Assembly: GCA_964531525.1 (NCBI GenBank) | Contig: CAZHDF010000193.1 | Span: 1 to 6,424 of the forward strand | Length of the DNA: 6,424 nt | Source of the DNA: CAYYWV01 sp964531525 | GTDB taxonomy: Bacteria > Pseudomonadota > Alphaproteobacteria > JAAXGF01 | Direction: 5' to 3' | Shown: piece after piece, positions 1-6,369 of the stretch | Layout: the number at the start of each line of letters is the position of its first letter | Position numbering within the stretch: position 1 is the first letter of the stretch | Made by a program: the position numbers and the translations under genes | Notes under the pieces: generated by a model | The model's database searches: none | What the model saw: only the letters and a program-made list of their open reading frames with translations | Told to the model about the DNA's origin: nothing

Positions 1-845
1 CGGTGGAGGCCGGCGACGATCTCGAGGTAGTCGGGCTCGTCGGGGCCGATCAGGCCGTGGCGGACGAAGAAGTCGATGTTGACGAGATTGCAGTTGAACT
101 TGAACTCGGTGGTCTCGGCGGTCGTCGCCATCACCTTCGCGGCGGGCCAGAGCATGAATTCGTCGATCTCGCCGTCGGCCGCCTGCGGCGCGAAGTCGGG
201 CGGCAGCTCGAGGTCGAAGACGAACTGCACGTCGGGCTTGAGCCCGTCGTCGGTCTCGCGGCAGTAGCTGATCGCGCCCACCGGCCGCGCCCGGGCGGCG
301 AGCGCGGGCGGCACGCCGGCCTCCTCGCCGCATTCCTTGATCACGTTCTCCATGACGCCGAGGCCGATCGGCTGGCCGCCGGCGACGAAGTTGTCGAGCA
401 TGCCGGGGAATGTCGGCTTGTCGGCGGCGCGCCGCGCGATCCACATCGCGATCGCCCCGTCGTCCCCGCGCAGGAAGCCGTTGATATGCACGCCCCAGGC
501 GCGGATGCCGAACAGCGGCACCGCGGCGCGCTCCATCCGCATCCACGGCGCCGCGCCGAAGCGCGGGGTCACGGGGTACATCTCGTCGCGCCAGCCGGGC
601 ACCAAACCGTCCGCGGCCAGCCGCCGCAACGCGCCCTCGACCGCCGCCGAGCGGCTCTCGAAATCGTCGAGCCCGGGGGCCAGCGCCACCGCCGCCGCGC
701 CGACCGTGAACACCTCGGGGAAATCCGCGAGCCGGTCGGCGAAGGGCCGCTTGACCCAGCCCATGCGCCGCTCGCCGATATAGAACGGCAGAAAGCGCCC
801 GAGATCATGGGCGTTGCATTCGGCGATCCGGTCGAGAAGGCTCAT
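1..845 (-). CDS. Nudix hydrolase with DUF4743-type N-terminal part (C-terminus cut by window edge)
   Basis: Reading down from an ATG at 843-845, the frame stays open for 281 codons to the window edge, so only the last residues are missing if it has the usual family length of about 280-300. The N-terminus (MSLLDRIAECNAHDLGRF) and the next 120 residues match the DUF4743 part found before Nudix domains related to the C-terminal half of fungal thiamine pyrophosphokinase-like proteins. The Nudix core is the GGQPIGL...KECGEEAG stretch at about residues 158-180; KECGEEAG fits the REUXEEXGU half of the Nudix box, while the upstream Glu of the textbook box is not in register, which I believe is normal for this subfamily. 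SYCRETDDGLKPDVQFVFDLELP-like strands and an FKFNCNLVNIDFFVRHGL motif follow. The expected activity is Mg-dependent cleavage of a nucleoside-diphosphate-type substrate, but the substrate is unknown. It lies 34 nt after the small exported-peptide gene and on the ecm strand, so cotranscription is possible. No signal peptide is seen, so it is probably cytoplasmic. Confidence 0.85.
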   Translation of the reverse strand, partial: MSLLDRIAECNAHDLGRFLPFYIGERRMGWVKRPFADRLADFPEVFTVGAAAVALAPGLDDFESRSAAVEGALRRLAADGLVPGWRDEMYPVTPRFGAAPWMRMERAAVPLFGIRAWGVHINGFLRGDDGAIAMWIARRAADKPTFPGMLDNFVAGGQPIGLGVMENVIKECGEEAGVPPALAARARPVGAISYCRETDDGLKPDVQFVFDLELPPDFAPQAADGEIDEFMLWPAAKVMATTAETTEFKFNCNLVNIDFFVRHGLIGPDEPDYLEIVAGLH

Positions 846-879
846 GGACGCGGCCCCGGGCGCGTAGTCGAGGTCGCGT

Positions 880-1059
880 TCAGCACATCTCCTCGGTCAC
901 GTCGAAATCGGCGTCGTCCATGCCCGAGCCCGGCGCGGGCGCGCCCAGAACCTCCTGGACCGCCCGGGGCAGCGGCGCGGCCCGGGCCGCGCCCGCCACG
1001 GCGAGCGCGGCGGCGAACAGGAAAAGCCCCAAAAGGCGCGTCATCGACAAGCGTGTCAT
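880..1059 (-). CDS. Small predicted exported peptide, unknown function
   Basis: This frame encodes 59 residues from ATG 1057-1059, or 62 from ATG 1066-1068. I prefer the inner start because AAGGGG lies 9 nt before it, whereas that box touches the outer ATG. The N-terminus is a clear Sec-type signal peptide: MTRLSMTRLL gives a positive n-region, GLFLFAAALAVAGA a hydrophobic core, and ARA before AP a good signal peptidase I site after residue 27. The mature part would be only about 32 residues: a short helix-like piece (PRAVQEVLG), a Pro/Gly/Ala linker, then an acidic tail (DDADFDVTEE) ending in Met-Cys. The single Cys is the last residue and is not in a lipobox, so it is not a lipoprotein signal. 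I do not recognise a family. It sits between ecm and the Nudix gene on the same strand. The signal peptide and ribosome site argue for a real gene; short length and high GC argue for caution. Confidence 0.55.
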   Translation of the reverse strand: MTRLSMTRLLGLFLFAAALAVAGAARAAPLPRAVQEVLGAPAPGSGMDDADFDVTEEMC

Positions 1060-1068
1060 GCGCTCCAT

Positions 1069-1074
1069 CCCCTT
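1069..1074 (-). promoter_or_regulatory. Ribosome binding site deciding the start of the small exported peptide
   Basis: Read on the minus strand this is AAGGGG. It is 9 nt from the ATG at 1057-1059 but directly abuts the ATG at 1066-1068, which favours the inner start. It overlaps a CCTTGCAT word (1071-1078) that recurs in inverted form at 1146-1153. Confidence 0.4.
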
Positions 1075-1129
1075 GCATGTGATCCGCCCCCGAGAATAAC
1101 ACCACCGCGCCGCACGCCGCGATCACGCC

Positions 1130-1153
1130 TTTGCGAGATTTGCATATGCAAGG
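1130..1153. promoter_or_regulatory. Candidate operator: 12-bp palindrome TTGCATATGCAA with a flanking TTTGC
   Basis: TTGCATATGCAA at 1140-1151 is a perfect 12-bp palindrome in the gap between the ecm stop and the small exported-peptide gene. A further TTTGC lies at 1130-1134, 9 nt ahead of the TTTGC at 1139-1143. An 8-bp inverted copy relates ATGCAAGG (1146-1153) to CCTTGCAT (1071-1078) next to the downstream ribosome site. AT-rich symmetric words stand out in this GC-rich DNA, so a regulator site is possible. I found no convincing -35/-10 pair beside it and no terminator hairpin with a T run in 1060-1191. The function is inferred only. Confidence 0.25.
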
Positions 1154-1191
1154 TTGACCGTCGACGGCCCATTCCCGGCGCGGGTTGGCTT

Positions 1192-3213
1192 TCACGCCGC
1201 GTCGCGGCCGGCGCGGTCGATGATCTCGACGATGTCGGCGATGATCGCGGTGAGGTCGAAGTCCTTGGGCGTGTATATGCGCGCGACGCCGGCCTTCTCC
1301 AGCGCCTCGGCGTCGGCGGCGGGGATGATGCCGCCGACCACCACGGGCACGTCGTCGAGGCCGAGCGCGCGCATCGCCGCGATCACGTCGGCGACCAGCG
1401 CCCCGTGGGAGCCCGAAAGGATCGACAGCCCGACCACGTGCACCGCCTCCTCGAGCGCGGCGTTGGCGATCTGCTCGGGGGTCAGGCGAATGCCCTCGTA
1501 GACCACCTCGAAGCCGCAGTCCCGCGCGCGCACGGCGATCTGCTCGGCGCCGTTGGAATGGCCGTCGAGCCCGGGCTTGCCGACCAGCAGCTTGAGCCGC
1601 CGCCCGAGCCGCGCGCTCACCGCCTCGACCCGGGCGCGGGTCTCGGCGATTGCATCGGCGTCGCCGCCGGCGACGCCCGCGCCGATCCCCGTGGGCGCGC
1701 GGTACTCGCCGAACACCTCGCGCAGGAGCCCCGCCCATTCGCCGGTGGTGACGCCGGCGTGCGCGCAGGCGATCGAGGGCTCCATGACGTCGCGCCCCTC
1801 TTGCGCCGCGGCGCGGAGCTTGGCGAGCGCGGCCTCGACCGCCGCGCCGTCGCGCGTCGCGCGCCAGGCCCGGACGCTTTCGATCTGGCGCGCCTCGGCG
1901 TCGGCGTCGGCGGTCAGGAAGGACGCGGCGTCGCCGAGCGGCGAGGGCGCGGTTTCGGTATAGGCGTTGACGCCCACCACCACCTGCTCGCCGCTCTCGA
2001 TCGCCGCCATGCGCCGGGCGTGGGCCTCGACCAAGCATTCCTTCATGTAGCCGTCCTCGACCGCGGCGACCGCGCCGCCCATGCGCTCGATGCGCGCCAT
2101 CTCCGCGCGCGCTTGGTCCATGAGCGCGGCGACCTCGCGCTTGATCACCGCGCTTCCGGCGAAGATGTCGTCGTATTCGAGAATGTCGGTCTCGAAGGCG
2201 ACGATCTGCTGAAGGCGCAGGCTCCATTGCTGGTCCCAGGGGCGCGGCAGGCCGAGGGCCTCGTTCCAGGCGGGAAGCTGGACCGCGCGGGCGCGCGCGT
2301 CCTTCGACAGCACCACCGCGAGCATTTCGAGAAGAATGCGGTAGACGTTGTTCTCGGGCTGCTGCTCGGTCAGCCCGAGCGAGTTGACCTGGACCCCGTA
2401 GCGGAAGCGGCGCAGGCGCGGGTCCGCGACCCCATAGCGCTCGCGCGCGATCTCGTCCCAGAGCGCGGCCATGGCGCGCAGCTTGCAGATCTCGCCGATC
2501 AGGCGCAGGCCCGCGTTGACGAAGAACGAGACCCGCCCCACTACCTGGTCGAAGTCGCCGGCGTCGAACCGGCCCCCGTCGCGCACCGCGTCGAGCACCG
2601 CGATCGCGTTGGAGAGCGCGAACGCGATCTCCTGCACCGGCTCGGCGCCCGCCTCCTGAAGGTGGTAGGAGCAGACGTTGATCGGGTTCCACTTGGGAAT
2701 CTCGCGGCAGGTGAAGCGCACCACGTCGCCGATCAGCCGCAGGCTCGGCCCCGGCGGGAAGATATAGGTGCCGCGCGAGAGGTATTCCTTGAGCACGTCG
2801 TTCTGCACCGTGCCCGTGAGCGCGGCGCGCGCGACCCCTTGGCGCTCGGCCAGCGCGACGTAGAGCGCCAGCAGCCAGGCGGCGGTCGCGTTGATGGTCA
2901 TCGAGGTGTTCATGCGGGCGAGCGGGATGCCCTCGAACAATGTCTCCATGTCGCCGAGATGGCTGACCGGCACGCCGACCTTGCCGACCTCGCCCCGGGC
3001 GAGCGGGTGGTCGGGGTCGTAGCCGGTCTGGGTCGGCAGGTCGAAGGCGACCGAAAGCCCGGTCTGGCCGCGCGCGAGGTTCTCGCGGAACAGCGCGTTC
3101 GACGCCGCCGCCGAGGAGTGCCCGGCGTAGGTCCGCATGATCCAGGGCCGGTCGCGCTTGCCGCCCCGCTGGCCGCCCGTCGCCCGGCTCGTCGTCTTGC
3201 CGCCGTCGCTCAT
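1192..3213 (-). CDS. ecm: Ethylmalonyl-CoA mutase (coenzyme B12-dependent)
   Basis: The 673-residue protein converts (2R)-ethylmalonyl-CoA to (2S)-methylsuccinyl-CoA with adenosylcobalamin, in the cytoplasm, as a central EMC pathway step. Residues about 22-520 form the acyl-CoA mutase barrel, starting WIMRTYAGHSSAAASNALFR and running through GQTGLSVAFDLPTQTGYD. QTGYDPDHPLARGEVGKVGV, NTSMTINATAAWLLALY and GTVQNDVLKEYLSRGTYI are signatures I associate with Ecm rather than methylmalonyl-CoA mutase, which has the variant THRGYDSD. CSYHLQEAGA carries the conserved active-site His184. The C-terminal B12 domain (about 538-670) has DGHSNG with D550, H552 (lower cobalt ligand) and G555, then GLSIL (595-599) and VVGGIIP (GG at 627-628). 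The start at ATG 3211-3213 has GGGGG 6 nt upstream, and the 20-residue lead-in is a common length. No disruption is seen. The gene diverges from ccr-mcd across 168 bp, so both sides of the pathway core are likely induced together. Confidence 0.97.
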   Translation of the reverse strand: MSDGGKTTSRATGGQRGGKRDRPWIMRTYAGHSSAAASNALFRENLARGQTGLSVAFDLPTQTGYDPDHPLARGEVGKVGVPVSHLGDMETLFEGIPLARMNTSMTINATAAWLLALYVALAERQGVARAALTGTVQNDVLKEYLSRGTYIFPPGPSLRLIGDVVRFTCREIPKWNPINVCSYHLQEAGAEPVQEIAFALSNAIAVLDAVRDGGRFDAGDFDQVVGRVSFFVNAGLRLIGEICKLRAMAALWDEIARERYGVADPRLRRFRYGVQVNSLGLTEQQPENNVYRILLEMLAVVLSKDARARAVQLPAWNEALGLPRPWDQQWSLRLQQIVAFETDILEYDDIFAGSAVIKREVAALMDQARAEMARIERMGGAVAAVEDGYMKECLVEAHARRMAAIESGEQVVVGVNAYTETAPSPLGDAASFLTADADAEARQIESVRAWRATRDGAAVEAALAKLRAAAQEGRDVMEPSIACAHAGVTTGEWAGLLREVFGEYRAPTGIGAGVAGGDADAIAETRARVEAVSARLGRRLKLLVGKPGLDGHSNGAEQIAVRARDCGFEVVYEGIRLTPEQIANAALEEAVHVVGLSILSGSHGALVADVIAAMRALGLDDVPVVVGGIIPAADAEALEKAGVARIYTPKDFDLTAIIADIVEIIDRAGRDAA

Positions 3214-3261
3214 GCCTCGCCCCCGGCTTCGCGCCTTTCCGCGCCGCGCCCGCAAAATAAC

Positions 3262-3289
3262 AGTATACCGCCTTGTGCGCCGCAACAAA
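3262..3289 (-). promoter_or_regulatory. Candidate ecm promoter
   Basis: On the minus strand TATACT (3267 down to 3262) is a good sigma-70-like -10 box. The -35 is weaker: TTTGTT at 3289-3284 gives a 16-nt spacer, or TTGTTG at 3288-3283 gives 15. The implied transcript would begin near 3255 with a leader of about 40 nt before the ecm ATG. The AT content is locally raised. This is inferred from sequence only. Confidence 0.4.
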
Positions 3290-3290
3290 A

Positions 3291-3304
3291 CCGTTGCCAA
3301 ACGG
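3291..3304. repeat. Small inverted repeat CCGTT-GCCA-AACGG between the divergent promoters, candidate operator
   Basis: CCGTT (3291-3295) and AACGG (3300-3304) are perfect 5-bp inverted arms around GCCA. The element overlaps the proposed ccr -35 box and begins two bases beyond the proposed ecm -35 box, where one regulator could act on both transcripts. Known EMC-pathway regulators in alphaproteobacteria include the TetR-type CcrR of Methylobacterium; no regulator gene is in this window, so I cannot assign one. The arms are short enough to occur by chance. Confidence 0.25.
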
Positions 3305-3322
3305 GATGCGCGCGGGAACAAT
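3294..3322 (+). promoter_or_regulatory. Candidate ccr-mcd promoter
   Basis: TTGCCA (3294-3299) matches the -35 consensus TTGACA at five of six positions. After exactly 17 nt comes AACAAT (3317-3322), which matches TATAAT at four of six. Transcription would start near 3329, leaving a leader of about 53 nt. It is back to back with the proposed ecm promoter. This is inferred from sequence only. Confidence 0.4.
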
Positions 3323-3381
3323 CGAAGCGAGCGCGCCCGCACGCCGGGGTACGGGCACGCGCGGCGACCAGGGGACCAGAG

Positions 3382-4665
3382 ATGAGCGACAAGGCAGAGG
3401 TGGCCGCCCTCGACGAGGGGGGCGAGCGCAAGGATCTTTACGAAATCGGCGAAATTCCGCCGCTCGGGCACGTGCCCGAGCGCATGCATGCCTGGGTGAT
3501 CCGCCGCGACCGCCACGGCGATCCCGACAAGGCCATGCGGGTCGAGACGGTGCCGACGCCGACCATCGATTCCGACGAGGTGCTCGTCATGGTGATGTCG
3601 GCGGGCGTCAACTACAACGGCGTCTGGGCGGCGCTCGGCAAGCCGGTCTCGCCCTTCGACATCCACAAGGCCGAGTATCACGTCGCCGGCTCCGACGCCG
3701 CCGGGATCGTTTGGGCGGTGGGGCGGCGCGTGAGTCGCTGGAAGGTCGGCGACGAGGTCGTGGTGCACTGCAACCAGGACGACGGCGACGACGAGGAATG
3801 CAACGGTGGCGATCCGATGTTGTCGCCGAGCCAGCGCATCTGGGGCTACGAGACGCCCGACGGCTCGTTCGCCCAGTTCGCGCGCGTGCAGTCGCGCCAG
3901 CTCATGCCGCGCCCGCGGCACCTGACCTGGGAGGAGAGCGGCTGCTACGTGCTGACGCTCGCCACCGCCTACCGGATGCTGTTCGGCCACCGCCCCCATA
4001 TCCTCAGGCCGGGGCACAACGTGCTGGTCTGGGGCGGCGCGGGGGGCCTGGGCTCGATGGCGATCCAGCTCATCGCGACCGCGGGCGCCAACGCGATCGC
4101 CGTGATCTCGGACGACGACAAGGAGGAGTTCGTCCAATCCCTGGGTGCAAGCGCGGCGATCAACCGCAAGAAGTTCGACTGCTGGGGCCGGCTTCCCGAC
4201 GTCGACGACGCGGAAGCCTACGCCGCCTACGCCAAGAAGGTGCGCGCCTTCGGCCGCGCGATCTGGGACATCACCGGCAAGGGCAACGACGTCGATTTCG
4301 TGTTCGAGCACCCGGGCGAGCAGACTTTTCCGGTCTCCTGCTTCATCGTCAAGCGCGGCGGCATGGTGGTGTTCTGCGCCGGGACCACGGGCTACAACCT
4401 GACCTTCGACGCCCGCTTCGTCTGGATGCGCCAGAAGCGAATCCAGGGCAGCCACTTCGCCAATCTCAAGCAGGCCGCCCAGGCCAACCGGCTGATGATC
4501 GAGCGCCGGATCGACCCCTGCATGAGCGAGGTCTTCTCCTGGCACGACATCCCGCGCGCGCATATGAAAATGCTGAACAACGAGCACAAGCCCGGCAACA
4601 TGGCGGTGCTGGTCCAGGCCAAGCACCCCGGCCTGCGCACCCTCGAGGACGCCCGCGAGGCGTGA
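3382..4665 (+). CDS. ccr: Crotonyl-CoA carboxylase/reductase
   Basis: The 427-residue protein carries out NADPH-dependent reductive carboxylation of crotonyl-CoA to (2S)-ethylmalonyl-CoA, the committed step of the EMC pathway, in the cytoplasm. It is a medium-chain dehydrogenase/reductase family member of the usual length (about 430). MHAWVIRRDRHGDP (35-48) opens the catalytic domain; GVNYNGVWAALGKPVSPFD (75-93) and the acidic HCNQDDGDDEECNGGDPM (129-146) are hallmark Ccr segments. The cofactor-binding loop is VWGGAGGLGS (216-225). Comparing with the CO2 pocket described for Kitasatospora setae Ccr (Asn81, Phe170, Glu171, His365), I place the counterparts at an Asn of NYN (77 or 79), Tyr156, Glu157 (GYET) and His358 (GSHFANLKQA); this alignment is from memory. 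EHPGEQTFPVS and CAGTTGYN are also typical. The ATG at 3382 has AGGGG (3370-3374) 7 nt upstream. The TGA stop shares its A with the mcd ATG, so the two are almost certainly cotranscribed. Confidence 0.97.
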   Translation: MSDKAEVAALDEGGERKDLYEIGEIPPLGHVPERMHAWVIRRDRHGDPDKAMRVETVPTPTIDSDEVLVMVMSAGVNYNGVWAALGKPVSPFDIHKAEYHVAGSDAAGIVWAVGRRVSRWKVGDEVVVHCNQDDGDDEECNGGDPMLSPSQRIWGYETPDGSFAQFARVQSRQLMPRPRHLTWEESGCYVLTLATAYRMLFGHRPHILRPGHNVLVWGGAGGLGSMAIQLIATAGANAIAVISDDDKEEFVQSLGASAAINRKKFDCWGRLPDVDDAEAYAAYAKKVRAFGRAIWDITGKGNDVDFVFEHPGEQTFPVSCFIVKRGGMVVFCAGTTGYNLTFDARFVWMRQKRIQGSHFANLKQAAQANRLMIERRIDPCMSEVFSWHDIPRAHMKMLNNEHKPGNMAVLVQAKHPGLRTLEDAREA

Positions 4666-6332
4666 TGACGGGCGCGGGCAGGGACGCGGGCGCGGGCGGC
4701 GATCTTCTCTCCACCTGCGCGGGCGCGCTGGGCGCGGCGGAGCGCGTGTTCGCCGCCGCGCGGGCGGCGGTCGGGGCCGAGGTCGCGGTCGACGGGCGGG
4801 TCGACGGCGAACGATTGAACGCGCGCCAGTTCGCCGCCCATGGGCTCGCCTGGCTCGGCACCTATGTCGAGGCGCTGCGCCAGATGCTCGCCTGGGCGCG
4901 CCGCCTCGACGCGGCGGCGCGGCTCGGCCTCCTCGAACGGCTGATGCTGGAGGCCGCCTTCGGCGAGTACCTCGCCCAGATCGCGGGCGGCATCGCCATG
5001 AGCCAGGGCGAGATCGTCCGCCCCGCCGACATCGGTCTCGACGCCGCCGCGCTCGCCGCCTTCCGCGCGCCCGAGGTGGAAAGCCTGATCGCGAACGCCG
5101 CGGGCGGCGGCTTGCGCGATGCCATCGCCCAAGAGATCGCCGAGGGCCGCTTCGGCGACCCGGCGCTCGACGACGAGACCCTCGAGATGGTGCGCGAGCA
5201 GTTCCGCCGCTTCGGCGAGGAGCGCGTGGTGCCTTACGCGCAAGACTGGCACCGCGAGGATCGCTTGATCCCGATGGAAGTGATCGAGGCGCTTTCCGAC
5301 CTCGGCGTGTTCGGGCTCACCGTGCCCGAGGCGCACGGCGGGCTCGGCATGGGCAAGGTCGCGCTCTGCGTCGTGACCGAGGAGCTGAGCCGCGCCAACC
5401 TCGGCGTCGGCTCGCTCGCGACCCGCTCCGAGATCGCGGCCGAGCTGGTCCGCCTCGGCGGCACGGAAGAGCAGAAGGCGCGCTGGCTGCCCCGGATCGC
5501 AAGCGGCGAGACCATCCCCACCGCCGTGTTCACCGAGCCCGGCGTGGGCTCGGACATGGGCGCGATCAAGACCCGGGCGCGGCGCGACGGCGACGTCTAT
5601 CGGATCACCGGCAACAAGACCTGGATCACCCATGGCGCGCGCGCCGATCTGATGACGCTGATGGCGCGCACCGATCCGAACGAGCCCGGCTGGCGCGGGC
5701 TCTCGATGTTCCTCGCCGAGAAGCCGCGCGGCGACGAGGACGATCCCTTCCCGGTCGCCGGCATGAGCGGCGGCGAGATCCGGGTGCTCGGCTATCGCGG
5801 GATGAAGGAATACGAGATCGCCTTCGACGGCTTCGAGGTGCCGGCCGAAAACCTGCTCGGCGCGGTCGAGGGGCGCGGCTTCAAGCAGCTCATGGCGACC
5901 TTCGAATCGGCGCGCGTCCAGACCGCGGCGCGCGCCGTGGGCGTCGCCCAGAACGCGCTTGAGCTCGCCCTCGCCTACGCCCGCGAGCGGGTCCAGTTCG
6001 GCCGTCCGATCTACGCCTTTCCGCGGGTTTCGGGCAAGATCGCCTGGATGGCGGTCGAGACCATGATCGCCCGCCAGCTCACCTGGTTCGCCGCCCGCGA
6101 GAAGGATGCCGAGCGACGCTGCGACCTCGAGGCCGGCATGGCCAAGCTGCTCGCCGCCCGGGTCGCCTGGGCCGGCGCCGACAACGCGGTCCAGGTTCAC
6201 GGCGGCAACGGCTACGCCGAGGAGTATCCGGTCAGCCGGGTTCTGGTGGATTCGCGCATCCTCAACGTGTTCGAGGGCGCGGCCGAGATCCAGGCCCAGG
6301 TGATCGCCCGCCGCCTGCTCGCCGGGGATTGA
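4665..6332 (+). CDS. mcd: (2S)-methylsuccinyl-CoA dehydrogenase
   Basis: The 555-residue FAD enzyme of the acyl-CoA dehydrogenase family oxidises (2S)-methylsuccinyl-CoA to mesaconyl-(C1)-CoA, passing electrons to ETF. Ordinary acyl-CoA dehydrogenases have about 380-400 residues; the helical N-terminal extension (about 1-165, with FAAHGLAWLGTYVEALRQML and EYLAQIAGGIAMSQGEIVRP) is the mark of Mcd. The dehydrogenase core follows: EQFRRFGEERVVPYAQDWHR (178-197), VPEAHGGLGMG (220-230), FTEPGVGSDMGAIKTRA (289-305), YRITGNKTWITHGARADLM (312-330), ERVQFGRPI (441-449), VQVHGGNGYAEEYPVSR (509-525). NVFEGAAEIQ (534-543) supplies E537 at the position of the catalytic base in medium-chain enzymes. The ATG overlaps the ccr stop by one base (TGATG), with GAGG at 4657-4660 four nt upstream, implying translational coupling. 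The frame continues open upstream inside ccr, but the overlap start fits family length and the ribosome site. No defect is seen. Confidence 0.95.
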   Translation: MTGAGRDAGAGGDLLSTCAGALGAAERVFAAARAAVGAEVAVDGRVDGERLNARQFAAHGLAWLGTYVEALRQMLAWARRLDAAARLGLLERLMLEAAFGEYLAQIAGGIAMSQGEIVRPADIGLDAAALAAFRAPEVESLIANAAGGGLRDAIAQEIAEGRFGDPALDDETLEMVREQFRRFGEERVVPYAQDWHREDRLIPMEVIEALSDLGVFGLTVPEAHGGLGMGKVALCVVTEELSRANLGVGSLATRSEIAAELVRLGGTEEQKARWLPRIASGETIPTAVFTEPGVGSDMGAIKTRARRDGDVYRITGNKTWITHGARADLMTLMARTDPNEPGWRGLSMFLAEKPRGDEDDPFPVAGMSGGEIRVLGYRGMKEYEIAFDGFEVPAENLLGAVEGRGFKQLMATFESARVQTAARAVGVAQNALELALAYARERVQFGRPIYAFPRVSGKIAWMAVETMIARQLTWFAAREKDAERRCDLEAGMAKLLAARVAWAGADNAVQVHGGNGYAEEYPVSRVLVDSRILNVFEGAAEIQAQVIARRLLAGD

Positions 6333-6369
6333 CATCAAGAATGGGCATAATGGAATCGGCGCCGGCCCA

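Noticed and set aside
3..1082. A 359-codon plus-strand frame at the left edge
   Set aside because: It is the antisense shadow of the Nudix and small-peptide genes, with skewed composition and no recognisable domain.
1192..3213. Methylmalonyl-CoA mutase as an alternative name for the mutase
   Set aside because: The QTGYD, ARGEVGKVGV and NTSMTINATA segments and the ccr/mcd neighbours fit ethylmalonyl-CoA mutase better.
3273..3300. TTGTGC as an alternative -35 box for ccr
   Set aside because: No acceptable -10 hexamer lies 16-18 nt downstream; the TTGCCA/AACAAT pair is better.
1192..4626. The ecm frame likewise stays open upstream through the complement of ccr, suggesting an N-terminal fusion
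   Set aside because: The extra sequence is the low-complexity complement of ccr. The family start motif and GGGGG ribosome site fit ATG 3211-3213.
1405..4665. The ccr frame stays open far upstream, antisense through all of ecm, suggesting a giant protein
   Set aside because: High GC removes stop codons from shadow frames. The upstream part is Arg/Gly/Ala/His-rich with no family resemblance, and ccr has its own well-placed start and ribosome site at 3382.
6329..6351. TTGACA followed by CATAAT at the end of mcd as a promoter for a downstream gene
   Set aside because: The spacer is only 11 nt, far from the usual 16-18, and the TTGACA overlaps the GAT TGA end of mcd.
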